Positions 34,314 to 43,248 of a DNA stretch of 64,000 nt are shown here, piece after piece. Source of the stretch: Pseudobutyrivibrio ruminis (GTDB lineage: Bacteria > Bacillota > Clostridia > Lachnospirales > Lachnospiraceae). Every line of letters begins with the position of its first letter. Positions within the stretch are counted from its first letter, which is position 1. The stretch covers positions 1 through 64,000 of the forward strand of contig SVES01000015.1 in NCBI GenBank assembly GCA_015057305.1, in the 5' to 3' direction. Under the pieces are notes generated by a model that saw only the letters and a program-made list of their open reading frames with translations, did not search any database and was not told where the DNA came from. Position numbers and translations under genes: made by a program.

Positions 34314-35760
34314 CTGCCTCAATCTCCTTTAAAATCCTATCTACATTTAAAATAAAACCGAATACCTTGTGTGGGTTGTCAATGTGCAACGGAAGCATTG
34401 AAAGGAAAAGCGAGGCTTCGTATATACGAACTGTCAAATAGTCAAAACCATTCTCCTGAACCTTTTCCTTAAATATCTTCATATATTCAGTATTATCAAA
34501 TGGAATCTCCAAGTCATAAGTAAAATCATCTGCGATTCTAATATCAAACAATCCATTATTAAAGAAATCGTACTTTCCACAAACAGAATGACTTAGCTTT
34601 GCAATGTCATAGTATGGATTTGTCCATAAATCCTCCTCTTTGCTTGCCCCCTTTGGGTCAATAAACTTCAAGGTTTGTGTAGACTTGTTATATAAAGTAT
34701 TTGCGAAGCAAGGGTCACCATGGCCTATGACCATTTCTTTTGGATAGTTGTTGCGAGACTCGATTTTTTCCTTTAGGGCATAGTATCTATCTACCAATCT
34801 ATCAATTGTGATATCACCTGAATTTGATAGTAGTGTCTCAATTTTTGTGTACTCTGGCAGTTTCTTTAAATCTGCAATCCTATCATCAACCTTTGCAATA
34901 TAAAGGGCGTCCGCTGTCTTTTTGTATTCCTCATCTGTGCATGGCTTAGAATGACGACACTTGAAAAAGTAGAAATATTTGTCCATCAATGCTTGAAACT
35001 CTGATGCATCCATAGAACCGTGAACCCATTTGATTGCCAAATCAGTCATATGGAGTCGCTCCATGGTATAGCTAGCAGACTTTTCATCCTCTTTGTAATC
35101 AAACGGCATTACAAACCAATACTTCATATCTTCCGGAAGCAGGTGATAAAAATCATACTCCGCTTTAATCTTCTTTTTGTTTGTAGAAGATTTTACGAGA
35201 GTGTATTCATTTCCCTTAAGGCTATTAAAATATCTAGAATCAAAATTTCCTGTGACACACTGGATAAAGTTGGCAATTATTCCAATATCCACCATACCCT
35301 GGATATTGAAATGTTCATCCATTTCTTTTGTCTGATCCCAAGCCTTGCGTCCTGCGATTATATTTTTGCAAAATGCAATGTAGCTATCCAAATTTGGAAA
35401 CATTGCAGCTACAGCCCTATTTCCATCAAGAGCTCCATATGGTTCATCAATGAATGACAGCTTCTCAAATGAAAGCTTAGCAGCCGCTGCATCACTTACA
35501 ATATAATTTGAAAAACAGTGAAGCACACGCACATCCTGCATATTATAGACTTCCAGCTGCTTGATAAGCTCACTATACTCAAAAAGTGAATGAACCTTCT
35601 TCCATACCACATCTGTAAAAAGCTTTGTCATTTCATCTTTGTAGTATTCCTCAAGGCAGCGCTTCTTAACAACTACATCCGCAAAGCCTTTATCACCGAT
35701 GATATCTGCAATAACCTCACTTTTTCTTCCTGTGTCATCGTATATAACAATTGTTTTCAT
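34306..35760 (-). CDS. Two-part protein with C-terminal APH/choline-kinase-like domain
   Basis: A 484-aa protein. Residues about 1-130 contain a nucleotide-binding-like fold (KTIVIYDDTGRKSEVI... and DVRVLHCFSNYIVSD). Residues about 190-480 resemble aminoglycoside/choline kinases: the catalytic VIGHGDPCFANTL (HGDxxxxN) and the metal aspartate in LKFIDPKGASK. It probably phosphorylates a sugar or alcohol, and the adjacent HAD and nucleotidyltransferase genes could complete a path to an activated phospho-substituent. The RBS AAAGGAA sits before the ATG at 35760. Confidence 0.72.
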   Translation of the reverse strand: MKTIVIYDDTGRKSEVIADIIGDKGFADVVVKKRCLEEYYKDEMTKLFTDVVWKKVHSLFEYSELIKQLEVYNMQDVRVLHCFSNYIVSDAAAAKLSFEKLSFIDEPYGALDGNRAVAAMFPNLDSYIAFCKNIIAGRKAWDQTKEMDEHFNIQGMVDIGIIANFIQCVTGNFDSRYFNSLKGNEYTLVKSSTNKKKIKAEYDFYHLLPEDMKYWFVMPFDYKEDEKSASYTMERLHMTDLAIKWVHGSMDASEFQALMDKYFYFFKCRHSKPCTDEEYKKTADALYIAKVDDRIADLKKLPEYTKIETLLSNSGDITIDRLVDRYYALKEKIESRNNYPKEMVIGHGDPCFANTLYNKSTQTLKFIDPKGASKEEDLWTNPYYDIAKLSHSVCGKYDFFNNGLFDIRIADDFTYDLEIPFDNTEYMKIFKEKVQENGFDYLTVRIYEASLFLSMLPLHIDNPHKVFGFILNVDRILKEIEADV

Positions 35761-35787
35761 GCTAATTCCTTTCAATTACCACTACAA

Positions 35788-36918
35788 TTAAATATTAGAA
35801 TAAATATTCCTCATTAATTTTTCTACCACCGATTTATCGAATTGCTCTATTCTAGCTAAAACAGCTTTACGCTTTTCACTGAGGGATTCCATATTTAAAG
35901 TATTAATTGATTTGGTCCATTCATCAACTGTATTATTGTGGATTAACTCTCCCACTGTAGAATCAACCAAATCTGTATTCCCCCTAATTTCACTGACAAT
36001 ACATGGTAGTCCACATGCCATAGCTTCCATCAATGCCACTGGTAACCCTTCCTGCAAGCTTGGAAATAAAAAGACGTCAGCTACATGAAGTATCTGCGAT
36101 ATATCGGTTCTATAACCAAGTAAACTAACCCTGTCATTAAGTCCCAGGGACGAAATCATATTTTTTAATTCTTGCTCTAGCTCGCCCTGCCCCACAATGA
36201 TGTAATGAAAATCTTTGTTAACTTGGGATAGTGCTTTTATTATCACGCTATGATTCTTTCTATGAGACAATTCGCCAACAGATACAAATAGCATCGTCTC
36301 ATCAGATATTCCAAGCTCTTGTCTAATCGATTCAGATGATTCCCCAGCTGATTGGAATTTTGTAACATCAACCCCTATTCCTGGAACATATACAATATTC
36401 TTTGCCTTAAAACGCTTTTCAGCTCTTGCAAAATCCTCTTTATTGATAGTTATCAATGTATGAGTGTATTTACTCAGATATTTTTCAAGTGGATAAAATA
36501 TTGCCCAATTTTTAAGTGGTGCACCTTTATAAAAGTGAAAACCATGAGCGGTATAAATAACCTTAGTATTTGTCTTGTGCGCCACTAATCTGATAATAGC
36601 CGAAGCTATTGGAGTGTGAGTGTGTACGAAAGCATAATTACGTTTTTCAAGCAAGCTCATAGAATCCTTATAAGCTTTAATATGTCTTTTTATAGAAAAT
36701 GGGCTTCTAGAAAAATCAATTTGTATGCACTCCACGCCCATCTCATGTAATTGTTGTTTTAGCTTCTCTACACGCTCTATTGGCCAGACAGAGGTATCTG
36801 TAAAGTCCCCAGCGACATCAACAATATATCCCATTTCCTGAAGTAGCTTTATATTATTTATATTAAACTGCCCTATCATTGAAGGAACAGTTGCTGACAT
36901 TAAAACACGTCTTTCCAT
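35788..36918 (-). CDS. GT4-family glycosyltransferase
   Basis: A 376-aa GT-B enzyme. It has the N-terminal VLMSATVPSMIGQF opening, a TAHGFHFYKGAP acceptor-domain block, and the C-terminal donor block with FPSLQEGLPVALMEAMACG and the EGLP signature of GT4 enzymes. Sugar and linkage are unknown. Start chosen as ATG at 36918, 14 bases after the upstream stop, with AGGAAAA upstream; a TTG at 36957 would overlap the previous gene. Confidence 0.88.
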   Translation of the reverse strand: MERRVLMSATVPSMIGQFNINNIKLLQEMGYIVDVAGDFTDTSVWPIERVEKLKQQLHEMGVECIQIDFSRSPFSIKRHIKAYKDSMSLLEKRNYAFVHTHTPIASAIIRLVAHKTNTKVIYTAHGFHFYKGAPLKNWAIFYPLEKYLSKYTHTLITINKEDFARAEKRFKAKNIVYVPGIGVDVTKFQSAGESSESIRQELGISDETMLFVSVGELSHRKNHSVIIKALSQVNKDFHYIIVGQGELEQELKNMISSLGLNDRVSLLGYRTDISQILHVADVFLFPSLQEGLPVALMEAMACGLPCIVSEIRGNTDLVDSTVGELIHNNTVDEWTKSINTLNMESLSEKRKAVLARIEQFDKSVVEKLMRNIYSNI

Positions 36919-36931
36919 GCCATTCGTTTTC

Positions 36932-37786
36932 CTATTTATTTCCTTTAATTGTTTCAATAGTCTTAACTAATACATATATAACAATCATCAAAATAATGCT
37001 GATGAATATAAAATGCTTTAATTCTAAAGATTGAGTGCTACTCAACGCTGAGGTAAGATACTCTGACATTTTTTGGCTAAGGTTAGTCTGATCGCTAAAT
37101 CTATTTAAAATAGCCACACATCCTATTTCAGTTGCCCATGCCAAAAGTGAAATGATGTAAAGAATAATCCCTCGTCCCTTTGAGACGCTTGCTATTTCCC
37201 TGTAAACACGATTTATTCTCTCTAAAAACTTAAGAGCCTTTAGCTTGCGAGAAGTTCCATCTGCCCTAAGTAATAATTTTTTCCAATAATTGTAAGCTCC
37301 TGGAAAAGTAATAAATAATAATACAGCAGCAATAAGAAATATTAGCAAAAAATATACTATAGGAATCATTGCACCGCCGCTTGCAATCCAAACTACAATA
37401 ATCATTGTCACTAAAGCTATGGTATCCATAAAGCGATCTAGAATAACAGTTACACCCCCTTTAAGCATATTGTTAATCTGGTAACCATAGCAATAAATTC
37501 TAAATAATTCACCTAATTTAAAAGGAAAAAGTATGCTAATTGGTGTAACCTTACAATATATCTTTGAATAGCTGTAAATACTAAGCCCTGAACCGTACAA
37601 AGCCAGATATAATCTTATGGCCTTCAAAAAATGTACAATTACTACTGAAATTGTAATTATAACAATATACTTCCAGTTAAAGGCCTCAAAGATATCTTTG
37701 CTAATATAGTTAAAAACAAAAATTAGTGCTGCAGCTAGCAACACTAATATATTTATTAAGTTATATACAACTTTTCTTTTTTTCAT
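36932..37786 (-). CDS. Flippase-like membrane protein (LPG synthase TM/UPF0104 family)
   Basis: A 284-aa membrane protein with seven to eight helices of the MprF-flippase type. The blocks YCKVTPISILFPFKLGELFR and the charged FLERINRVYREIASV loop are typical. MprF's flippase domain moves lysyl-phosphatidylglycerol; solitary copies in glycan loci are of unknown function and may move a lipid-linked sugar. The neighbours on both sides are glycosyltransferases. Confidence 0.78.
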   Translation of the reverse strand: MKKRKVVYNLINILVLLAAALIFVFNYISKDIFEAFNWKYIVIITISVVIVHFLKAIRLYLALYGSGLSIYSYSKIYCKVTPISILFPFKLGELFRIYCYGYQINNMLKGGVTVILDRFMDTIALVTMIIVVWIASGGAMIPIVYFLLIFLIAAVLLFITFPGAYNYWKKLLLRADGTSRKLKALKFLERINRVYREIASVSKGRGIILYIISLLAWATEIGCVAILNRFSDQTNLSQKMSEYLTSALSSTQSLELKHFIFISIILMIVIYVLVKTIETIKGNK

Positions 37787-37801
37787 ATTAATCCCGCTCG
37801 A

Positions 37802-38599
37802 CTATCTATTAGAATAAATTACCTGTGCAGTATAATCCTCAACGACCTTATCCCTATGCTCTTCAACAACAAATTTCTTTTTATTAACAATATAAGAGCC
37901 CAAAAGTTTCAACACTATCATTGCCTGATTTACCATTTTAACATTTGACACCTGATCATCTTCACGCCAAATAATAGGGAAGAACTTTACCTTGTGCTTA
38001 TAAAAAGCTTGTCCCATTACCATGCAGTAGTTAAATACAAGATTATCCTTATATTTCAAATAGAACTTATCTTTTAGTATATCTACCTTATACATATTTA
38101 GTCCTGAACCCAAGTCATACACTTTGTAGCCACAGCCAATTGAAAATAAGGTGTTATAAACCTTGTTTCCAAATGTCCTAAATTTTGAATAGCCTTGAAG
38201 CTTAGAACCTTTCATAAACCTAGCACCTAAGAAACAATCGTATTTTTCATACTCCTTATTCTTCAAATATGGCAATATGTTTGAAATATCTCCCTGGTCA
38301 TCTCCATGTAAAAGGATGACATAATCAAAATTGTTTTCTATAGCATATTTAAATGCCACCTTGTGGGAGCCACCCAGGCCATAGTTATCATCGTTTCTAA
38401 ACAATGATACTTTTACTGGCAGATTCTTTTTCCCAAGATAATTCTGCACTACCTGCTCTCCATTGTCAGTACTTCTATTGTTGATGATAATTACTTCAGA
38501 AAGATATGAGCATACCTCATCTGTAAGCTGTCCAAGTACTCTGACAATCTGCTTTTCACAATTGTACATTGGTATAAAAAGTAAAATCTTATTTTCCAT
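37802..38599 (-). CDS. GT2-family glycosyltransferase
   Basis: A 265-aa GT-A enzyme with the opening ILLFIPMYNCEKQIVRVLG, the nucleotide block IINNRSTDN and the metal aspartates in LLHGDDQGD. It has the DPM1-like layout but no C-terminal membrane helices, so it acts at the membrane surface. The downstream UPF0104-like protein could be its partner. Confidence 0.88.
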   Translation of the reverse strand: MENKILLFIPMYNCEKQIVRVLGQLTDEVCSYLSEVIIINNRSTDNGEQVVQNYLGKKNLPVKVSLFRNDDNYGLGGSHKVAFKYAIENNFDYVILLHGDDQGDISNILPYLKNKEYEKYDCFLGARFMKGSKLQGYSKFRTFGNKVYNTLFSIGCGYKVYDLGSGLNMYKVDILKDKFYLKYKDNLVFNYCMVMGQAFYKHKVKFFPIIWREDDQVSNVKMVNQAMIVLKLLGSYIVNKKKFVVEEHRDKVVEDYTAQVIYSNR

Positions 38600-38619
38600 T
38601 TATTTTCTCCACTTAAATA

Positions 38620-40575
38620 TTAGCCTTTAAAGGTAGGCACTGTCTCTCTAATTTTTTGAACAACTTCTGGCGCCTCATTGCCATATGCCAGAGCCATAAG
38701 TTCACGTAAATTATTAATGAATTCTGTAGAATCAAACTTTATTGGCTCAGCCACATGAATCAAATGATTCTCGGTCTCCTTCAAGCCCTCCTCGCTCATT
38801 AGCTTTTCTTCATAAAGCTTTTCTCCTGGGCGTAAACCAATTTCTTTTATTTCAATATCAATTTCAGGACGTAGTCCTGCAAGCTCTATCATATTTCTTG
38901 CAAGATCTAATATCTTAACTGGCTCGCCCATATCAAGAACAAAGATTTCCCCACCGCTAGCATTGGCTCCTGCCTTTAGCACTAGGCTGACAGCTTCTGG
39001 TATTGTCATAAAATATCTAATAATATCTCTATGAGTAAGGGTAACTGGACCACCTTCTGCAATTTGCTTTTTGAACAATGGTACTACTGATCCGTTAGAA
39101 CCAAGAACATTTCCAAATCGCACTGCCACATATTCGGTATGTCCACTTCCCGCAAGAACTCTATCTTCATCCTCTAAATCAACATCAAGCTGATGTGTAA
39201 TGAGAACAGGAAGCTTATCCTCCATGTTATTGCGTACCATATTATCAAATGTCTGGATTATCATTTCGCAAATACGTTTTGTAGCACCCATTACATTTGT
39301 AGGATTAACAGCCTTGTCTGTACTGATAAGTACAAATCTATCGCAACCATATTTCATAGCCGCATAAGCAGTCTTATAGGTTCCTACTGCGTTGTTCTTA
39401 ATCGCCTCGCAAGGACTGTCCTCCATAAGAGGTACATGCTTGTGAGCTGCTGCATGATAGCAAATATTAGGACGATATGTCTCAAATACAGAATTAATTC
39501 TGCGGGCATCACGCACGGAACCAATAAGTGTAACCAAATCCAAATCAGGATAATGCCTTTTAAGCTCCAACTGTATATCATAAGCATTATTCTCATATAC
39601 ATCGAAAATAATAAGCTGCTTAGGCTCATACTTTGCAATCTGTCGACAAAGCTCTGAACCAATAGAGCCACCACCACCTGTAACAAGTACTACCTTATCC
39701 TTTAGCTGGGCAGCCACATCTTCCTGATGAAGACTAATAGGATCACGTCCTAAAACATCCTCTATAGTAATATTCTGAAGGTTTCCAGCGCTAACAACCC
39801 CTGCTTTTTCCGCATACATATTAGGAAGCTGCTTAATTCTACAATTAGTTTCCTTACATATGTTAATAAGGTTACGCTTGTCACTAGGTGTAATACTTGC
39901 TATAGCAATATAGATTTCCTTAACCTCATATTTTTCTACTGCATAAAGAATCTTATCTATACCACCAATAACCTCTACTCCATCGATATAGCGCCCCCAT
40001 TTATTAGGGTTGTCATCGATGATGCAGACTACTTTTGTATTTCTGTTTGCGCCATCATTAACATAATTTACATCACGTAAAATCATTCGCCCAGCTGCCC
40101 CAGCGCCAATTAGCATTACATTATTCTCAGAGCCTTGGTTCTCTCTATTTTCTCTCAGCAATAAAATAAATCTATATGAAAACCTAATGCTTACTGAGAA
40201 GAAAAACTGAAAAGCGATACCAAATACATAATACGAAATTGGCATACGAAAAATAAAAGCAGTAACAACAATTGCATTCGTCGCCAATGTTATACCTGTT
40301 GCTATTACCAGTTTTTTCAGTTCATAAAAGCTAGCGAAGCGCCATATGCTTCGGTACAAACCTAAGAAATAATAAACTGCTAAAACAAAACACGCATATG
40401 GTATTATTAATTGATAGTATTCACTTAAATACTGTTTACCTATATTGGAAAACTGACAATCAAACCTAAACCACAGTGCTAAAAAATAAGATAATACAAC
40501 CGTTATAAAATCGTATACAGCGAGAACTACTGCAACTTTTTGCCAGTGTTGAATTTTATTTGAATTATCGTTCAT
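38620..40575 (-). CDS. Membrane-bound UDP-sugar 4,6-dehydratase (CapD/PglF type)
   Basis: A 651-aa enzyme. Four membrane helices lie at about 15-130, a CoA-binding-like nucleotide fold at about 145-260, and an SDR domain from about 285. The SDR block VLVTGGGGSIGSELCRQ binds NAD; the active site is STDKAVNPTNVMGATKR, with Met for Tyr as in PglF. PglF makes UDP-4-keto-6-deoxy-GlcNAc, the start of UDP-diNAcBac synthesis. EpsC/CapD homologues have the same layout. A promoter is proposed at 40611-40640. Confidence 0.92.
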   Translation of the reverse strand: MNDNSNKIQHWQKVAVVLAVYDFITVVLSYFLALWFRFDCQFSNIGKQYLSEYYQLIIPYACFVLAVYYFLGLYRSIWRFASFYELKKLVIATGITLATNAIVVTAFIFRMPISYYVFGIAFQFFFSVSIRFSYRFILLLRENRENQGSENNVMLIGAGAAGRMILRDVNYVNDGANRNTKVVCIIDDNPNKWGRYIDGVEVIGGIDKILYAVEKYEVKEIYIAIASITPSDKRNLINICKETNCRIKQLPNMYAEKAGVVSAGNLQNITIEDVLGRDPISLHQEDVAAQLKDKVVLVTGGGGSIGSELCRQIAKYEPKQLIIFDVYENNAYDIQLELKRHYPDLDLVTLIGSVRDARRINSVFETYRPNICYHAAAHKHVPLMEDSPCEAIKNNAVGTYKTAYAAMKYGCDRFVLISTDKAVNPTNVMGATKRICEMIIQTFDNMVRNNMEDKLPVLITHQLDVDLEDEDRVLAGSGHTEYVAVRFGNVLGSNGSVVPLFKKQIAEGGPVTLTHRDIIRYFMTIPEAVSLVLKAGANASGGEIFVLDMGEPVKILDLARNMIELAGLRPEIDIEIKEIGLRPGEKLYEEKLMSEEGLKETENHLIHVAEPIKFDSTEFINNLRELMALAYGNEAPEVVQKIRETVPTFKG

Positions 40576-40610
40576 TAACGTAATACTCCCGAATGTTTAT
40601 AATCTTTTGT

Positions 40611-40640
40611 ATTATATCGCCTATCAACATTTTTTACAAA
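40611..40640 (-). promoter_or_regulatory. Putative internal promoter upstream of the pglF-like gene
   Basis: Minus strand TTTGTA (40635-40640), 18-base spacer and TATAAT (40611-40616). The -35 box lies within the end of the upstream ATP-grasp gene. The start codon is about 36 bases further on, after GGGAG. Confidence 0.4.
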
Positions 40641-42259
40641 TCTTCGTGATTTCCTATAAGAGTATTTAGCTCAGATAACATTTCCAATTCCACTCCACTA
40701 GTAATACTCTGTTCCTCATCATAATATAACCCGTCAGGATTTTTATACCATGCCCACTTCATTCCAAGCTGTTTAGGCGCTTGAAAATCCTTATTGACAT
40801 TATCTCCAACATACATAATCTGTTCAAAAGGTATGCACCAGCGGTTTTGCATTATTCTGAAAGAAATATCATTAGGCTTTCTGAACTGAATACCACCAAG
40901 AGAGTCTGTAATAATAATGTCTTCTACCATTTCAGATAACCCAAGCTTCTGAATTTTATTCTGTTGACCTTCAACTCTTCCATCTGTTATTATTCCAACC
41001 TTAATTCCCGATTGTTTCAGGTTGCTTATTAGTTCTTGAACACCTTCATATAAATGAATATCTGGTAATTGCTCACGATATATCTTCAAACAATAATCTT
41101 TTTCTTCAGTGCGCTGTATTTCACTTAAATATTCATCTATTGCTTGTTTTCCCTCTAAGAACAATTGCCACAATCTATCAGCCGCACTTGGTATACCTAG
41201 GTATTCTTCTATTTGGGTGTATCCCGAACGAACATATTCTTTTTCGCTATAAAGTGTATCATCTAAATCAAAAATCACACCCTTGATATCACTTTTTCCT
41301 GATGATATGCAAACGCTATCATCAAAACGACTATATATAGCGCCATCTTCTATTATACCTGGATACTCCTCAACCTTTGTCCCTAATAACAGTTTCAAAA
41401 CTGCCTCTGCCGATCTTGCACCAGCTTTCATCGACAATGGAGCGCCCCCACCATATCTTGGATTTATTTCTATATAATAATTATCACCAGTTGCTTCATC
41501 CCTTATAAGCTGCACAGTCATCGGCCCACATGGTTTAAATGCTGCAATCAAGCGCTTGCTTTCTTCAATCATTTTTCCATCCATACAAATCTGAGTTTTA
41601 AGAACCTCGCCTGCCCTAACTTGCATTCTTTCTCTTGGTGTAATAAAAATAGGATTACCATCAAAATCACAAAAGATATCTATCGTATACTCCTTACCAG
41701 AAACAAATGGTTGAACAATATAATCCTCCACTTGATTTGCATACACTTCTAATTCCTGCGCATCTTCCACCTTGTAGGCATTAATACTACTACTACCATC
41801 CTTTGGCTTGATGAAGCATGGAAATCGATCGTTATATTTTTTGTAATCATTGTAAGTCTTTGGCGCTTTCAATCCGCATGACTCAAAGAAATCGCCTGTA
41901 TTATTCTTATCCCTACAAATTGCTATTTTATCTGCTTTACTAATTAATACTCTAGTCCCAATAGCTTGAAATTTATCGACATTCCGTGATAACACCAATA
42001 AATCTGTGTCAATAGTAGGAATCAACAAATCTATATCATCCTTTTGACATATTTCCACAAGCATATCAATATAAGATTTGTCTTTCATCGCACAAACTTT
42101 ACGCACATAGTCACAATAGGCTAACGCTGGTGCAGTTCCAGCCATATCTGCACCATATATTTTCAAACTTACATTTAGGCACAAAGCAGCCTGTCTAAAA
42201 GCTTTCAACAACTCTATCCTTCGCCCTACTCCTGTAAATAAAATATGTATTTCTTTCAT
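40634..42259 (-). CDS. ATP-grasp ligase fused to HAD-family phosphatase
   Basis: A 541-aa two-domain protein. Residues about 1-320 form an ATP-grasp enzyme with the CarB-like blocks FTGVGRRIELLKAF, CFIKPKDGSSS, VQPFVSGKEYTIDIF and the metal-binding YYIEINPRYGGG. Residues about 330-535 are a HAD hydrolase: GVIFDLDDTLYS, then VGIITDGR and MYVGDNVNKD. ATP-grasp enzymes join a carboxylate to an amine or thiol; the fused HAD could remove a phosphate made or used in the same pathway. It is unusual to see both in one chain. Glycan modification is inferred from position. Confidence 0.82.
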   Translation of the reverse strand: MKEIHILFTGVGRRIELLKAFRQAALCLNVSLKIYGADMAGTAPALAYCDYVRKVCAMKDKSYIDMLVEICQKDDIDLLIPTIDTDLLVLSRNVDKFQAIGTRVLISKADKIAICRDKNNTGDFFESCGLKAPKTYNDYKKYNDRFPCFIKPKDGSSSINAYKVEDAQELEVYANQVEDYIVQPFVSGKEYTIDIFCDFDGNPIFITPRERMQVRAGEVLKTQICMDGKMIEESKRLIAAFKPCGPMTVQLIRDEATGDNYYIEINPRYGGGAPLSMKAGARSAEAVLKLLLGTKVEEYPGIIEDGAIYSRFDDSVCISSGKSDIKGVIFDLDDTLYSEKEYVRSGYTQIEEYLGIPSAADRLWQLFLEGKQAIDEYLSEIQRTEEKDYCLKIYREQLPDIHLYEGVQELISNLKQSGIKVGIITDGRVEGQQNKIQKLGLSEMVEDIIITDSLGGIQFRKPNDISFRIMQNRWCIPFEQIMYVGDNVNKDFQAPKQLGMKWAWYKNPDGLYYDEEQSITSGVELEMLSELNTLIGNHEDL

Positions 42260-42275
42260 ATAATCCCTTTCGTTC

Positions 42276-43247
42276 TTATCTTATTTGCAAATATAAATTA
42301 AGTAATCTACTTGTATTTTTAATTCCTATCGTCCTTGTGCATATTCTAACTAGTTTTGTCATTTTATCGTTTTTATAATCTAAGAGCATATTCATATCTT
42401 TATGCCATTTCAAATCAGCTTTAATATAATTTCTACAATTAACTAATAGAATAATATATTCATAACATGCCATCTGCAAAAGAGGGGAAGTTATATCTTG
42501 ATATTCATTCATTTGTGACATTTTTACCCACTTATCAATTATCTCGCGCCAATCCCAATAACTGTTATCTTGAAAGGTTGTTGAATTCGAGGTGGAAATA
42601 TCCTGGCGATAATAATAATACATTGAATTATAGCAGCCGTATGTCCGTCCAACTAAATAACATTTCATAGACCAATCTATATCTTCATCCCTTTTTCCAA
42701 CTTCAAATTGCAAATTATTATCTACTAAAAATGATTTTTTTATCATTTTCATACATGGGCTAGCATGAAATTTATTTCTGCTTCCTAAATACTCAAATAT
42801 CTTTTTTCTAGACGAGCTTTTTAGCTTTTCCTCATCATAATCTTCCTCTATAGCAACCAAACGACCGTCACTATATACTTTATACCCATTTAAAAAAAGT
42901 ATATCTGGTTCTTTTTGCCTCTCACAAGATTCAACAATTCCACGAAAACTATTTTCAGCTATGTAATCATCCGAATCCACATATAAAATATACTTTCCCT
43001 CAGCTTTAGAAAGACCATTATTTCTAGCTAGAGATGGTCCTCCATTCTTTTGAGAGAATACTCTAACATAATCTAGATATTCATACTCTTTGCATATTGA
43101 TAAGCTCTTATCCGTCGAACCATCATCAACAAGTATAAGCTCAAAATCCGAGAAGTTTTCGTATTGATTTACTATACTTTCTATGCATTCCCTAAGATAC
43201 TTTTCAGCATTATATACTGGTACAATTACAGATATATATTTTTCCAT
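42276..43247 (-). CDS. GT2-family glycosyltransferase
   Basis: A 323-aa GT-A enzyme of the capsule type: ISVIVPVYNAEKYLRECIESI, LVDDGSTDKS, the GGPSLARNNG loop and the metal-binding YVDSDDYI. A helical C-terminal half lacks membrane helices. Donor and acceptor unknown. It is 2 bases before the flippase gene. Confidence 0.9.
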   Translation of the reverse strand: MEKYISVIVPVYNAEKYLRECIESIVNQYENFSDFELILVDDGSTDKSLSICKEYEYLDYVRVFSQKNGGPSLARNNGLSKAEGKYILYVDSDDYIAENSFRGIVESCERQKEPDILFLNGYKVYSDGRLVAIEEDYDEEKLKSSSRKKIFEYLGSRNKFHASPCMKMIKKSFLVDNNLQFEVGKRDEDIDWSMKCYLVGRTYGCYNSMYYYYRQDISTSNSTTFQDNSYWDWREIIDKWVKMSQMNEYQDITSPLLQMACYEYIILLVNCRNYIKADLKWHKDMNMLLDYKNDKMTKLVRICTRTIGIKNTSRLLNLYLQIR

Positions 43248-43248
43248 A

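Noticed and set aside
39193-39657. Plus-strand 154-aa open frame inside the pglF-like gene
   Set aside because: A shadow of a well-supported minus-strand gene without a start signal.
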